In this document: piece after piece, positions 1 through 7,904 of the stretch | Layout of the letters: each line of letters starts with the position of its first letter | Position numbering within the stretch: the first letter of the stretch is position 1 | DNA from: Actinomadura montaniterrae | GTDB lineage: Bacteria; Actinomycetota; Actinomycetes; Streptosporangiales; Streptosporangiaceae | Reading direction: 5' to 3' | NCBI RefSeq assembly: GCF_008923365.1 | Contig: NZ_WBMR01000001.1 | Coordinates: 218,742 to 282,741 of the forward strand | DNA: 64,000 bases | Made by a program: the position numbers and the translations under genes | The notes under the pieces: generated by a model | Seen by the model: the letters and a program-made list of their open reading frames with translations, nothing else | What the model was told of the DNA's origin: nothing | The model's database searches: none

Positions 1-87
1 TCCTGTCCGCTCTGCCAGGGACAGGCCCGCGGTGATGAGTTGCTGGCGAGTGGCCGCCGCGCGCTGCTGCCGGACGCCGGGGCTCAC
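1..87 (-). CDS. TetR-family regulator, N-terminus only (runs off left edge)
   Basis: The 29 codons inside the window start with GTG and read MSPGVRQQRAAATRQQLI followed by TAGLSLAERTG. That is the usual start of a TetR DNA-binding domain: a basic lead-in, then helix 1. An AGGGAG ribosome site lies just upstream. The GTG overlaps the TGA stop of the hydrolase at 84-893 (GTGA), so the two genes are translationally coupled. The perfect palindrome upstream of the hydrolase (912-929) is a likely autoregulatory operator. The ligand-binding domain is outside the window, so the effector cannot be guessed. Confidence 0.8.
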   Translation of the reverse strand, partial: MSPGVRQQRAAATRQQLITAGLSLAERTG

Positions 88-893
88 TGCGCGCTCCCTG
101 CGGTCCGCACCGATTCCAGGAAGGGCAGTACGAGCCCCACGAAGCCGTCCGGATCGGCGGCGAAGGGCACGTGCCCGGTCTCGAGCGTCCGCAGGTCCGC
201 GTCGGGTATCGCCGCCTGCGTCTGGCGTGCGGCCGACATGGGGAGGATGATGTCGCGGGCCCCCCAGGCCAGCAGCACGGGTACACCGAGCCGGGGTCCG
301 TCGGCCCGCAGGTCGTAGGCCGGATCGGCGATGCTGCGCCACAGCGCGGCGGACACGGCGGCGCCCGTCCTGCTGCGCGCCCTGCCCTGGACCCGGCGGG
401 TGATGGCGCGGAGCCGGTCGCTGTCCGGCTTCATGTACCGGGGGACGAGCCGGGGGAACACCGCCCGGTTCACGGCCGGGACACCCAAGGCCCGGGCCGC
501 GAGGCGGGGGACCTTGACGAACCCGCCGGCATTGACCAGGACCAGCCCGGCGACCCGGTCCGGGTGGTCCAGCGCGAGCCTGGCCGAGGCGTACCCGCCG
601 ACCGAATTGCCGACGAACACGGCCCGCTCCAGGTCCAGTTCGGCGACGAGATCGGCGAGAACGCCGGCCAGGAGCGGAGCCGTCACCGAACGCGGCCCCC
701 CGTTCGGCAGCTCGGAACGACCGTGACCCGGCCAGTCCACGGCCAGCACACGATGACCGGCGGCTGCCAGAGGCTCCGCCACCGCGTCGAAGTCGGTGTG
801 GTCGTGCAGTGCGGCGTGCAACAGCACGACCGGCCGACCGCGGCCCTGCTCGGCATAGAACAACTGTCCCGCTCTACTTCGGACGAAAGGCAT
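84..893 (-). CDS. alpha/beta-fold hydrolase
   Basis: This 269-residue protein has the full alpha/beta hydrolase layout. The oxyanion-hole strand VVLLHAAL is near residue 25, the nucleophile elbow is G-N-S-V-G-G with Ser97, the acid is probably Asp214 (GARDIILP), and the base is His241 (TGHVPF). There is no signal peptide, so it should be cytosolic. It is the first gene of an operon with a TetR regulator whose start overlaps its stop. An 18-bp palindrome and a second inverted repeat lie 20-65 bp upstream of the start. The substrate is not readable from sequence; esterases, lactonases and C-C hydrolases all share this fold. Confidence 0.9.
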   Translation of the reverse strand: MPFVRSRAGQLFYAEQGRGRPVVLLHAALHDHTDFDAVAEPLAAAGHRVLAVDWPGHGRSELPNGGPRSVTAPLLAGVLADLVAELDLERAVFVGNSVGGYASARLALDHPDRVAGLVLVNAGGFVKVPRLAARALGVPAVNRAVFPRLVPRYMKPDSDRLRAITRRVQGRARSRTGAAVSAALWRSIADPAYDLRADGPRLGVPVLLAWGARDIILPMSAARQTQAAIPDADLRTLETGHVPFAADPDGFVGLVLPFLESVRTAGSAQ

Positions 894-911
894 CGCACAT
901 CCTCGATTCGA

Positions 912-929
912 TGACCGACCGGTCGGTCA
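912..929. promoter_or_regulatory. perfect 18-bp palindrome, probable TetR operator
   Basis: TGACCGACCGGTCGGTCA is a perfect inverted repeat 19 bp upstream of the hydrolase start. Its size and symmetry are typical of TetR-family operators. The TetR gene encoded downstream in the same operon is the obvious candidate to bind it. Confidence 0.7.
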
Positions 930-931
930 CT

Positions 932-958
932 CTTGAATCAAGTTACTCCTTGTTCAAG
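932..958. promoter_or_regulatory. second imperfect inverted repeat in the hydrolase promoter
   Basis: CTTGAATCAAG and CTTGTTCAAG are two short palindromes separated by 6 bp, just beyond the 912-929 operator. They may be a second regulator site or promoter structure. From here to 1237 I see no gene. Confidence 0.35.
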
Positions 959-1065
959 CGAAGAGAACTCTTGTGGCGTGTGTCCTGGATCACGGACTGA
1001 AGTGGCCACGCCGGGCCGCCCAGGTCCGTCACCCCAAGGGAAACGGTCTCCGAGAGTGGGCGGCG

Positions 1066-1089
1066 CGCCCCCCCGGGGGCTGGGGGGCG
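1066..1089 (-). terminator. GC-only hairpin, possible terminator
   Basis: CGCCCCCC and GGGGGGCG form an 8-bp stem with an 8-base loop. It lies about 150 bp beyond the 3' end of the YdeI-like gene on the minus strand. There is no T-run, so this is a weak call. Confidence 0.3.
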
Positions 1090-1237
1090 TATCGGTGAGG
1101 GCGGACAGGTGAGGCTTTGATATGCCCTCTACCTGGATGCCGCAGTCAAGCAGATCCGCAGCGACGCGTTCCCTGGCACGGACGAGATGTGCGCGCGGCT
1201 GTCGCCGGTCGCGTTCGAACGCAAGGCGTCGTTGGAC

Positions 1238-1669
1238 TCAGCGCAGGTCCGTGAGGATCTGGTCGATGCGGCGTGCGCGGGTCTGGGGTTTCTTGGCGCC
1301 GTCGACGGCCAGGATGTGGCGGCGGCGGTGGGTGTGGGACAGCCGGTCCCAGGCGGCTCTGGCCGCCGGGTCCGTGTCCAGGGCGCGGGCGAGGTCCTCG
1401 GGTTCGACGAGGCGGGGAGGGTCGTCGTCGAGTTCGACTCCGACTTCGACCTCTTCGCCGACGGAGACGCCGGCGGCCTTTCGGTTGGCGTTGCTGAGGC
1501 CGATCAGGTGGCGGCCGCGCATGATCGCGATCCTGCTCTGCCACGTGTGCCCGTTGAGGGTGATCGTCACCCTGGGGCGCGCGCCTCCGCCGAGCGCCTC
1601 CACGACCTCGGCGGGGACCTCCAGGCCGCGCATGGGCTCCGGAGGCTCGACCATGGTGCGGAACCTCAT
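1238..1669 (-). CDS. YdeI/OmpD-associated family protein with DUF1905 domain
   Basis: This 143-residue protein has an N-terminal DUF1905-type beta domain (RFRTMVEPPE, VPAEVVEALGG, VTITLNGHTW) and a C-terminal YdeI-like tail (LARALDTDPAARAAWDRLSHTHRR, with several Arg). It matches the usual order for actinobacterial YdeI/OmpD-associated proteins. The exact role is unknown; some family members are linked to bacteriocin or stress tolerance. I chose the ATG at 1669 because a GGAGGGAG ribosome site lies 7 bases upstream; an in-frame extension to 1837 has no family similarity and overlaps the upstream VOC gene. Confidence 0.75.
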   Translation of the reverse strand: MRFRTMVEPPEPMRGLEVPAEVVEALGGGARPRVTITLNGHTWQSRIAIMRGRHLIGLSNANRKAAGVSVGEEVEVGVELDDDPPRLVEPEDLARALDTDPAARAAWDRLSHTHRRRHILAVDGAKKPQTRARRIDQILTDLR

Positions 1670-1745
1670 GACCTGCTCCCTCCATGCCCGCGCCGTCGTG
1701 GCCATGCGGGCCCCGGCGTCCCCGGGGCCCGCGGATCCACTGCGA

Positions 1746-2138
1746 TCACGAGCCGTAGGTGGTGACCTTCCACAGGTACCCGTCGGGGTCGGCGAAGTAC
1801 CCGAAGTAGCCGCCCCACGGGGCCGGAGCCGCTTCACGCACGACGCTGCCGCCCGCCGCGACGGCCTTGCGGATCGTCTCGTCGACCTCGTCCCGGGACT
1901 CGGGGTTGAGGTGGAAGGACGCGCCGCGAAAACCGGACCCCTCGGGTGCGACCCCGGCGTCCTGAGCCGCGGCGTCCCACTCGTAGAGGGCCAGTCGCGG
2001 GGCGCCCTCGCCCAGGTGGAGCGCGACGAAGTGGCGGGTGTCCTTGTCGATCTCGCAGCCCAGCCCCTCGGTGTAGAAGCGCTTGGCGCGGCCCAGGTCG
2101 GCGACGCCGAGCATGACGGCGCTGATCTGCGGTGGCAT
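1746..2138 (-). CDS. VOC (glyoxalase/bleomycin-resistance fold) protein
   Basis: The protein has 130 residues, the normal size of a single VOC module with two beta-alpha-beta-beta-beta repeats. It contains the opening MLGVADLGRAKRFYTEGLG and the closing GYFADPDGYLWKV that mark the fold. A GAGGAGAG ribosome site precedes the ATG. It lies directly downstream of a second VOC gene (2195-2608) on the same strand. The two proteins share the same opening and closing signatures and probably arose by duplication. The substrate is unknown. Confidence 0.85.
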   Translation of the reverse strand: MPPQISAVMLGVADLGRAKRFYTEGLGCEIDKDTRHFVALHLGEGAPRLALYEWDAAAQDAGVAPEGSGFRGASFHLNPESRDEVDETIRKAVAAGGSVVREAAPAPWGGYFGYFADPDGYLWKVTTYGS

Positions 2139-2194
2139 GGTGTGCTCTCCTCACGGTCCGCCCGGCCGGCCGGGCGTCTTGCCGATCTCGGGGT

Positions 2195-2608
2195 CTACTC
2201 GGCGTACGGCTGGTCCTCGCCCTGTTCGCTGTAGCCGAGGCTCCAGATGTAGCCCTCGGGGTCGGCGAAGGTGCCGCCGTAGCCTCCCCACGGCAGGGCC
2301 CCGGCGGGCTTGAGGACGGTGGCGCCGGCCTTCTCGGCCTCGGCCATCACCTCGTTCACCCGGGCCTCGCTGCGGACGACGTAGGTGAGGACAAGGCCGC
2401 TGAAACCGCTGCCCTCCGCGCTGGTGCCGACCTGGGCGGCGAGGCCGTCGCGGCCATAGAAGCCGACGGGCGAGGCGCCGTCGGAGGCGAAGAAGACGGA
2501 GATGCCCCAGTCGTCCTTGATCGTCCAGCCGAGGCCCTCGGTGTAGAACCGCTTGGCGGCGTCCATGTCCCGGACGCCCAGGAGGATGGAGCTGACGTGC
2601 GCCTTCAT
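2195..2608 (-). CDS. VOC (glyoxalase-like) protein
   Basis: This 137-residue VOC protein opens with SSILLGVRDMDAAKRFYTEG and ends with GGTFADPEGYIWSLGYSEQ. I place the start at 2608 because AAGGAGACCACC sits immediately before that ATG; an upstream in-frame ATG at 2662 has no ribosome site. It is divergent from the sigma factor at 2689, with 80 bp between the two starts, so both may share a control region. It is probably the first gene of a two-gene VOC operon. Confidence 0.85.
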   Translation of the reverse strand: MKAHVSSILLGVRDMDAAKRFYTEGLGWTIKDDWGISVFFASDGASPVGFYGRDGLAAQVGTSAEGSGFSGLVLTYVVRSEARVNEVMAEAEKAGATVLKPAGALPWGGYGGTFADPEGYIWSLGYSEQGEDQPYAE

Positions 2609-2688
2609 GGTGGTCTCCTTCTGGGATGTCACATGGGTGCGGTGGCACCTGTCACTTCCCATGACAGGAGTTTTCGCGGGAGTGTGAC

Positions 2689-3561
2689 ATGAGTGAGCAC
2701 GACTGGGTGAGCGCGCGGTTCGCCGAGCACCAGCGGCACTTGCAGGCGGTGGCGTACCGGATGCTGGGCTCGCCGGGCGAGGCCGAGGACGCGGTGCAGG
2801 AGGCGTGGGCGCGCGTCAGCCGCGCCGACACCTCGGGTGTGGAAAATCCGGGCGGGTGGCTGACCACGGTCGTCGCGCGGGTGTGCCTGAACATGCTGGA
2901 GGCGCGCCGCGCCAGGCGGGAGGACACCGCGGGGGCGCTGCCGCCCGAGCCGGAAGCGCCCCAGGAGCGGCTCCACCCGGTGGACGGGACCGATCCTCAG
3001 GACGAGGCGCTGCTGGCCGACTCCGTCGGGATCGCGCTGATGGTCGTGCTCGACACGCTGAGCCCGGCCGAGCGGCTCGCCTTCGTCCTCCACGACGTCT
3101 TCGCGGTCTCGTTCCCGGAGATCGGCGCCGTCCTGGACCGTTCTCCGGCCGCGGCCCGCCAGCTCGCCAGCCGGGCCCGCCGCCGCGTACAGGGCGCCGC
3201 CGAGGCCGCGGACACCTCGCGCCCGGCGAAGCGGGAGATCGTCGCGGCGTTCCTCGCCGCGGCCCGCGACGGCGATTTCGACGCCCTGCTCGCCCTCCTC
3301 GACCCCGACGCGGTCGCCGTCGGCGACCTGCACGGCGCCGAAGCCGTCGCCGCCTTCTTCTCCGGCCGCGCCAAGGCCGCCCGCCTCGCCCTCGTCGACG
3401 GCGTCCCCGCCGCCGTCTGGACCCACCGCGGCACGGCCAAGGCCCTCATCGAGTTCACCATCGACCACGACCGGATCACGTGGATCGCCGTCGACACCGA
3501 CCCCGGCCGGCTCGCCGCCCTCGACATCGTCTTCCTGCCCACCCACCCGAAAGAGGCATGA
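2689..3561 (+). CDS. ECF sigma factor with C-terminal SnoaL-like domain (ECF41/SigJ type)
   Basis: The 290-residue protein has sigma region 2 at about residues 5-75 (AEDAVQEAWARVS). Region 4 is at about 110-165 (LSPAERLAFVLHDVFAVSFPEIG, then ARQLASRARRRV). A C-terminal NTF2/SnoaL-like domain follows from about residue 185 (FLAAARDGDFDALLALLDPDAV). This is the ECF41/SigJ architecture, in which the fused domain controls activity and no separate anti-sigma factor is needed. The VOC genes divergent from it are plausible targets. Its stop overlaps the start of a decayed VOC gene, so the locus may once have been larger. Confidence 0.9.
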   Translation: MSEHDWVSARFAEHQRHLQAVAYRMLGSPGEAEDAVQEAWARVSRADTSGVENPGGWLTTVVARVCLNMLEARRARREDTAGALPPEPEAPQERLHPVDGTDPQDEALLADSVGIALMVVLDTLSPAERLAFVLHDVFAVSFPEIGAVLDRSPAAARQLASRARRRVQGAAEAADTSRPAKREIVAAFLAAARDGDFDALLALLDPDAVAVGDLHGAEAVAAFFSGRAKAARLALVDGVPAAVWTHRGTAKALIEFTIDHDRITWIAVDTDPGRLAALDIVFLPTHPKEA

Positions 3562-3862
3562 TGAGCGATGCTCTCCGTCCGGCAAGCGCCCCGGGCACGG
3601 TCCTGCGCCCGTCGTCCTGCGTCGTGGCCGTCGCCGACCTCGAAGAGGCGGTCGCCTTGCGGCCACAGGCGCCGAGGTGATGCAGGAACCGATCGACCGC
3701 CCGGGCTTCCGCGACTGCGCCTTCCTTGACCCCTCCGGCACCTTCTTACGCTTCGTCCAGACCACCCGCGCCAACGAGATCGGCCCACTCGCAGCGGCTC
3801 CGACGAAAGGCCGAGCCCGAACCACCGGCGACGCAAGCGGGCACCCGCATGATGAACCGTGA
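3561..3862 (+). pseudogene. decayed VOC protein gene
   Basis: An ATG overlapping the sigma factor stop opens MSDALRPASAPGTVLRPSS, which leads into a VOC-like strand CVVAVADLEEAV. The frame then breaks and the centre of the domain is missing. A second frame continues with the end of a VOC domain: VMQEPIDRPGFRDCAFLDPSG, then TFLRFVQ. This reads as a glyoxalase-like gene with an internal deletion and frameshift. It lies directly after the sigma factor and may have been cotranscribed with it. Confidence 0.6.
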
Positions 3863-3961
3863 CCTCAGCGGCTTCCTTTCCTCCGCCACCGCCGGGAACC
3901 CATAGGGGAGGTGGCTCGGAAGCGCTGCCCACCCTCCCGCCGGAGGACAGCACGTCCCCGG

Positions 3962-4190
3962 TCAGCCGCCTTCACTTCCGCATGCCTCCAGCAGCGGCGC
4001 GAGCCGTCGCGCGGAGGCGGCCGGATGCACGGCCAAGTAGGTCTGTACGGTGAGCGGTCGGCCGATGGGGCGGAACCCGATGCGCTGGGCGGGCAGGGTC
4101 TCGGCCTGGGCGGCGTAGAAGACCGTCCAGCTCGGCCTGCCGGTCGCGATCGCGGCGAGTGTGTCCTGCCCGGCCCCAGCCGCCCTTTCC
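3962..4190 (-). pseudogene. fragment of a LysR-type regulator, C-terminal end
   Basis: On the minus strand one frame reads DTLAAIATGRPSWTVFYAAQ, then AETLPAQRIGFRPIGRPLTV and HPAASARRLAPLLEACG, ending at a TGA at 3962. That is the last part of a LysR substrate-binding domain. No DNA-binding half lies upstream, and upstream sequence in this frame loses similarity near 4190. It is a truncated remnant. Confidence 0.5.
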
Positions 4191-4306
4191 GTAGGCGACC
4201 GCTACCGCCACGGACGCGACCAGGATGGAAGACAAGGCCGGCATAGTGATCCACCGTCAGCGCGCAGGTCTCTGGTTTAGATCGTGCGAATGATGATGTT
4301 TGCCTT

Positions 4307-5527
4307 TCACAGACGGTTCGGATCTGGCGTTCGTCCGGATTCGAAATGGCTGCGGCATTGCCCGTCGAGCTGGCCCGGGCTTCCGCCAGGGGAACGCACC
4401 CAGGCGGCGAACGCTTCGACCGTGTCCACGACCGCCTCGAAGCGCAGCGAGGGGAACAGGTCGAACGCGTGCTGCGCCCACGGCAACTCGGCGTACACGA
4501 CCGCGTTGGCGCTGACCTCGCGCAACCGCGCGGCGAAGCTCCGGGCGCTCTCGACCGGGACGATCGTGTCCCGGTCGCCGTGCACGAGCAGGACCGGCGG
4601 CGCGTCCGGCCGCAGGTGGGCAGCCGGAGCCGAGTCATCGCTTTCGCCGTCGCCGAAATAGGGGCCGTAGTAGCCGTTGAACACGATGACGGCGGTGACA
4701 GTGGTATCCGCGTCTTCGAATCCCGGCTGGTAGGCGGGGTCGTCGGGGGTGAGGCCGGCGAGGAGGGCCATGTGCCCGCCTGCCGAACTGCCCGAGACGA
4801 ACAGGGCCCCGGGGTCGGCGCCGTACTCGTGCCCGTGCCGGCGCACCCACGCGATCATCTTCTTGGCATCGATGAGGTGGTCGGGGTGGGTCGCGGCGGG
4901 GCGCAACCGGTAGTTCGCGCTGACGACGACCCAGCCCTGGCGGGCGAGCCGGTGGACGAGCGGCATCGACTGCGTGCTCTTCCTGCCCTGCCGGTATTTG
5001 CCGCCGTGCAGGTGGATCAGGACCGGCGCGCCGGCGGGACGGGATCGGTGATGGTAGACGTCGAGCAGGTTGCGGCGCCCGGCCTCGCCGTAGCTGATGT
5101 TGCGCACCTTCACCACCGCGCGGGGGCGCAGCCGGAACGGCATGGCGAGGATCCGCAGGTACGGCGGGCGCCTGCCCAGTGCAGCGGCCAGGTCGGGGGC
5201 GACGGCGGCGCGCCACCCGGCCCCGAGGCCGTCGTCCAAGGCCCGCGGGAGGGCGTGCGCTGAGCGACGGCCCCGCGCGGCGATGACGACGAGGCCGGCC
5301 ACGATCAGCCCCGCCGCGGCCCAGCCGGACACGCCGAGATCGCCGTCCAGCGCCGTCATCACCGTGGCCGGCGCCAGCAGCACCAGGGCGAGATGGGGGA
5401 CCTCGTTGATCGCCAGATTGACCAGGAAGGTCAGTTCGGCGAGCGTGGCCGGGCGCCGCACCGGCCAAAGGGCCAACAAGGTCGGCACCCCCACGAGGAT
5501 CAGCGTGGTCAGGTATCCGATGGTCAC
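4307..5527 (-). CDS. membrane-anchored alpha/beta hydrolase (carboxylesterase/HSL-like)
   Basis: The protein has 406 residues. Residues 1-85 hold two or three hydrophobic segments, followed by an esterase domain. The catalytic set is visible: HGGK oxyanion motif at 174-177, nucleophile Ser248 in GSSAGG, Asp320 (HGDRDTIVP) and His353 (AQHAFD). The layout resembles actinobacterial membrane-linked esterases acting on lipid or acyl-ester substrates. I chose the GTG at 5527, just before the first membrane segment, with GAGG about 8 bases upstream. The longer in-frame extension is Arg/Pro-rich and has no family similarity. Confidence 0.85.
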   Translation of the reverse strand: MTIGYLTTLILVGVPTLLALWPVRRPATLAELTFLVNLAINEVPHLALVLLAPATVMTALDGDLGVSGWAAAGLIVAGLVVIAARGRRSAHALPRALDDGLGAGWRAAVAPDLAAALGRRPPYLRILAMPFRLRPRAVVKVRNISYGEAGRRNLLDVYHHRSRPAGAPVLIHLHGGKYRQGRKSTQSMPLVHRLARQGWVVVSANYRLRPAATHPDHLIDAKKMIAWVRRHGHEYGADPGALFVSGSSAGGHMALLAGLTPDDPAYQPGFEDADTTVTAVIVFNGYYGPYFGDGESDDSAPAAHLRPDAPPVLLVHGDRDTIVPVESARSFAARLREVSANAVVYAELPWAQHAFDLFPSLRFEAVVDTVEAFAAWVRSPGGSPGQLDGQCRSHFESGRTPDPNRL

Positions 5528-5838
5528 CGGCGCCTCAACTCCCGACGTCCCGGGCCGCGTGCCGTCTGTCCGGCGCGGCCTGTGCGACGACTGTCGCGCC
5601 GGGGCGGCGGTCCGCACATCAGCCGCGAGTCCGCGGCGTCTCCGACTTTGGTAGGGGCCCGCGGCGAGGCGAGCTCCCGGGCGGTCCGCCGACCAGTTGT
5701 TCCGTGCTGTGAGGGCGGGGGCGCGAAGTGACCGGGCGCCTGCGCCGAATCACCCTCCTCGCGGCTCGGCCGGCCCCGGCCGCTTCATCGTGGCCGCCCG
5801 GCCGGGGCGTGCGGGCGCGGGCGTTGCTCGCCTCGTTC

Positions 5839-6655
5839 TCAAGTGGCGGCGATCCAGCTTCCGTGCAACCCGAGCGGGATCCGGCTCGGCAGGTGGATCT
5901 GGGCGATCGGCTTTCCGGTGAAGTCCTGCGCCGAAAGGATCACCAGGTCCGAGGCGTTCCGTTCGGGATTGTGGACGTAGGACAGGACGTAGCCGTCGTC
6001 CTCGGCGCGGGCGCCGGAACGCGGGACGAACCGCCTCACTCGCGCTCGCGTGCTTCGGGAACCGGTGGAACTGCGATCGTCCGGTGGCCAGGTCGTGCTT
6101 GACCAGGCCGTTGCTGAACGCCGAGTCGGGGGTCGTGCCGTGCCCGTAGGCCTTCAGGAAGTCGGCGGTCGCGGCGGTGTATCCGTACCGGTGCTTGCGG
6201 CTGACCTGCGCGTCGGGAACCCGGGGGAACTCCTGCGGCCGGTCATCGAGCTGGGTCCGGCGGACGCCGCCGCGGGCCCGGTCGATCGTCCACCGCACCA
6301 GCGCGGGCGGCGCGCTGGTCGACAGCCGGTCGGCGCTGAACGGCGCGGGGAACTCGACGAAGTCGACCACGATGTCGCCGCCGTCGTCGTAGGCGTTAAG
6401 CGTGTGCGAGATGTAGGAGGGAGGCACGGTGATCCAGGTGACCGCACCCCCGGCGCGCGGAAAGTATCCGACCCGGTTGGGGCGCTTGGTGTCCCAGACC
6501 CAGGGGATCTTCTGCCCGTGGTTCATGGCGTCCAGGTCGAACATGATCGGCTGGTCGCATGGTTCCGGCCCATGTGCCGTTGAAGTCGTACGGCCCGCCC
6601 GTGTAGAGCTCGTCGGTGAGTTCCTGTGGACGGGCGGTGCCCTCTTGTAGCGCGA
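5839..6655 (-). pseudogene. broken carotenoid oxygenase gene
   Basis: The pieces belong to the carotenoid cleavage dioxygenase family but lie in three frames. They are ELTDELYTGGPYDFNGTW near 6620, then IMFDLDAMNHGQKIPWVWD from about 6545, then after a shift near 6035 SGARAEDDGYVLSYVHNPER and GKPIAQIHLPSRIPLGLHG to a stop at 5839. About 60 residues between the first two pieces are missing, and so is the N-terminus. The gene has an internal deletion and at least one frameshift. Its 5' end abuts a truncated TetR gene on the opposite strand, so a rearrangement probably cut both. Confidence 0.75.
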
Positions 6656-6675
6656 GCGTCTTGCCACGGAATCCG

Positions 6676-7113
6676 ATCACGTTGATGTTCGAGGCGATCG
6701 AGCGGCAGAACGCGGCGGCCGCCGGGTTCCCGGACACCGGCGACGTCCACGCCGACCTGCGCGACCAGATGGTCGCCGTCGCGGAGTACTTCCAGGCGGC
6801 GCAGTCCTCGACATACCGGGAGATCATCGGTGCCGCGCAGTCGGACCCGGCGGCCAGGCAGGCCGTCCTCGACACACTGGTCAATCCCCGTGTCCAGGAC
6901 TGCCGCCGACGGTTGGAACGGGCGCAGCAGCAGGGGCAGATCCGCGCCGACGCCGCAGTGGACGACATCGTCGAACTCATCTACGCCCCGCTCTACTACC
7001 GCCTGCTATTGGGGACCCGTCCGAACACGTCCAGGCAGGTCGAAGACATCCTGAACCTGGTGTTCGACGGAATCCGCTCCCGGACCCCGAGCCCCCCGTC
7101 CACTGACGACTGA
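6676..7113 (+). pseudogene. TetR-family regulator lacking its DNA-binding domain
   Basis: The frame encodes a TetR-type C-terminal ligand domain: FEAIERQNAAAAGFP, then SSTYREIIGAAQSDPAARQ and IVELIYAPLYYRLLLGTRP, through to the stop at 7113. The helix-turn-helix half is absent and the reading runs straight into the truncated carotenoid oxygenase on the other strand near 6655-6685. A short protein could start at the ATG at 6685, but it could not bind DNA. This is most likely a remnant. Confidence 0.65.
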
Positions 7114-7440
7114 CCCGGACCACAGCGCCCACAAGAGTTGGGAGACCCAACAGGACTTCTGGAACCCGTCAGATCACGATTTGTGTTCGGGGCACGACGT
7201 TGCAACGAAGGCCGCAAGGGGTTGATGCTTCTGGCGAGTTCCGCTGGATGCGAACGGGGGAGGATCTCTTGACCAAGTGTCATGGGCTCGGCACGGCGTT
7301 TCCGGCTAACGTGATATATCCACCAGGACCAAAGCCGCTTTCTTTCCGTGAGTCCGCGGCCTCCGGCTCCCCTTATGACTCCCGAGTGCCGTTCGGGGAG
7401 CTCCGAGGTGATTCCGGTTTAACCCTCTCACCTGCATAAA

Positions 7441-7486
7441 CTCTGTCGGGTCGGCGGGATTCGAACCCACGACCCCTTGACCCCCA
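7441..7486 (-). repeat. tRNA 3'-end-like attachment site, copy 1
   Basis: On the minus strand this reads as the 3' part of a tRNA: a T-arm GTGGGTTCGAATCCCGC followed by an acceptor strand. The 46 bp match 47074-47119 with only two mismatches and in the same orientation; outside them the flanks differ. The bases to the right do not supply a proper 5' tRNA half, so this is not an intact gene. A repeated tRNA 3' end without the rest of the tRNA is the usual scar of tyrosine-integrase elements. Confidence 0.7.
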
Positions 7487-7904
7487 CAAGGGCACCGTCA
7501 CCAAGCCGTACCCGGCCGAGATAGAGGTAGGGGAGTGGCCCTAATTGAGCTCTATCGCGTGATTGCCTGGAAGCTCGAACCGGGCTGAACGCAGGTGAGT
7601 CAGGATCGGCGAGATCTTAAGCCAGGTCACGGATGCACTCGCGACGCTGGCAGGATCCCGTCTCCGCGAGAGCCGGACCGCGATTGTCCGGCGAGCACTC
7701 ACCATTCAACCTCGCAAAGGGGTCGCCGCCCGGCGCACGGGTGAGACCGACTGCCGTCAGCCGCCCACCTCCCAGCGGTTGGTCGGAGCGCGGCGCTATA
7801 CCCGCGCCGATATACCGCAGTCCATAACAAGCATTGGGATTACCTACCGGGACGAGATCAGGATGTGGCCATCCGAACTATCCCCGACCGATGGAGGTCA
7901 GCCC
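7487..7904. other. intergenic stretch without recognisable gene
   Basis: Between the att-like repeat and the amidohydrolase start I find no convincing coding frame, RNA or repeat. The amidohydrolase promoter presumably lies near 7795-7860, where the sequence becomes locally AT-richer. Confidence 0.4.

Noticed and set aside
7441..7530. Intact tRNA gene at the left repeat
   Set aside because: A CCTTG/CAAGG stem with a seven-base loop can be drawn, but position 33 is not T and no matching D-arm or 5' acceptor strand follows.
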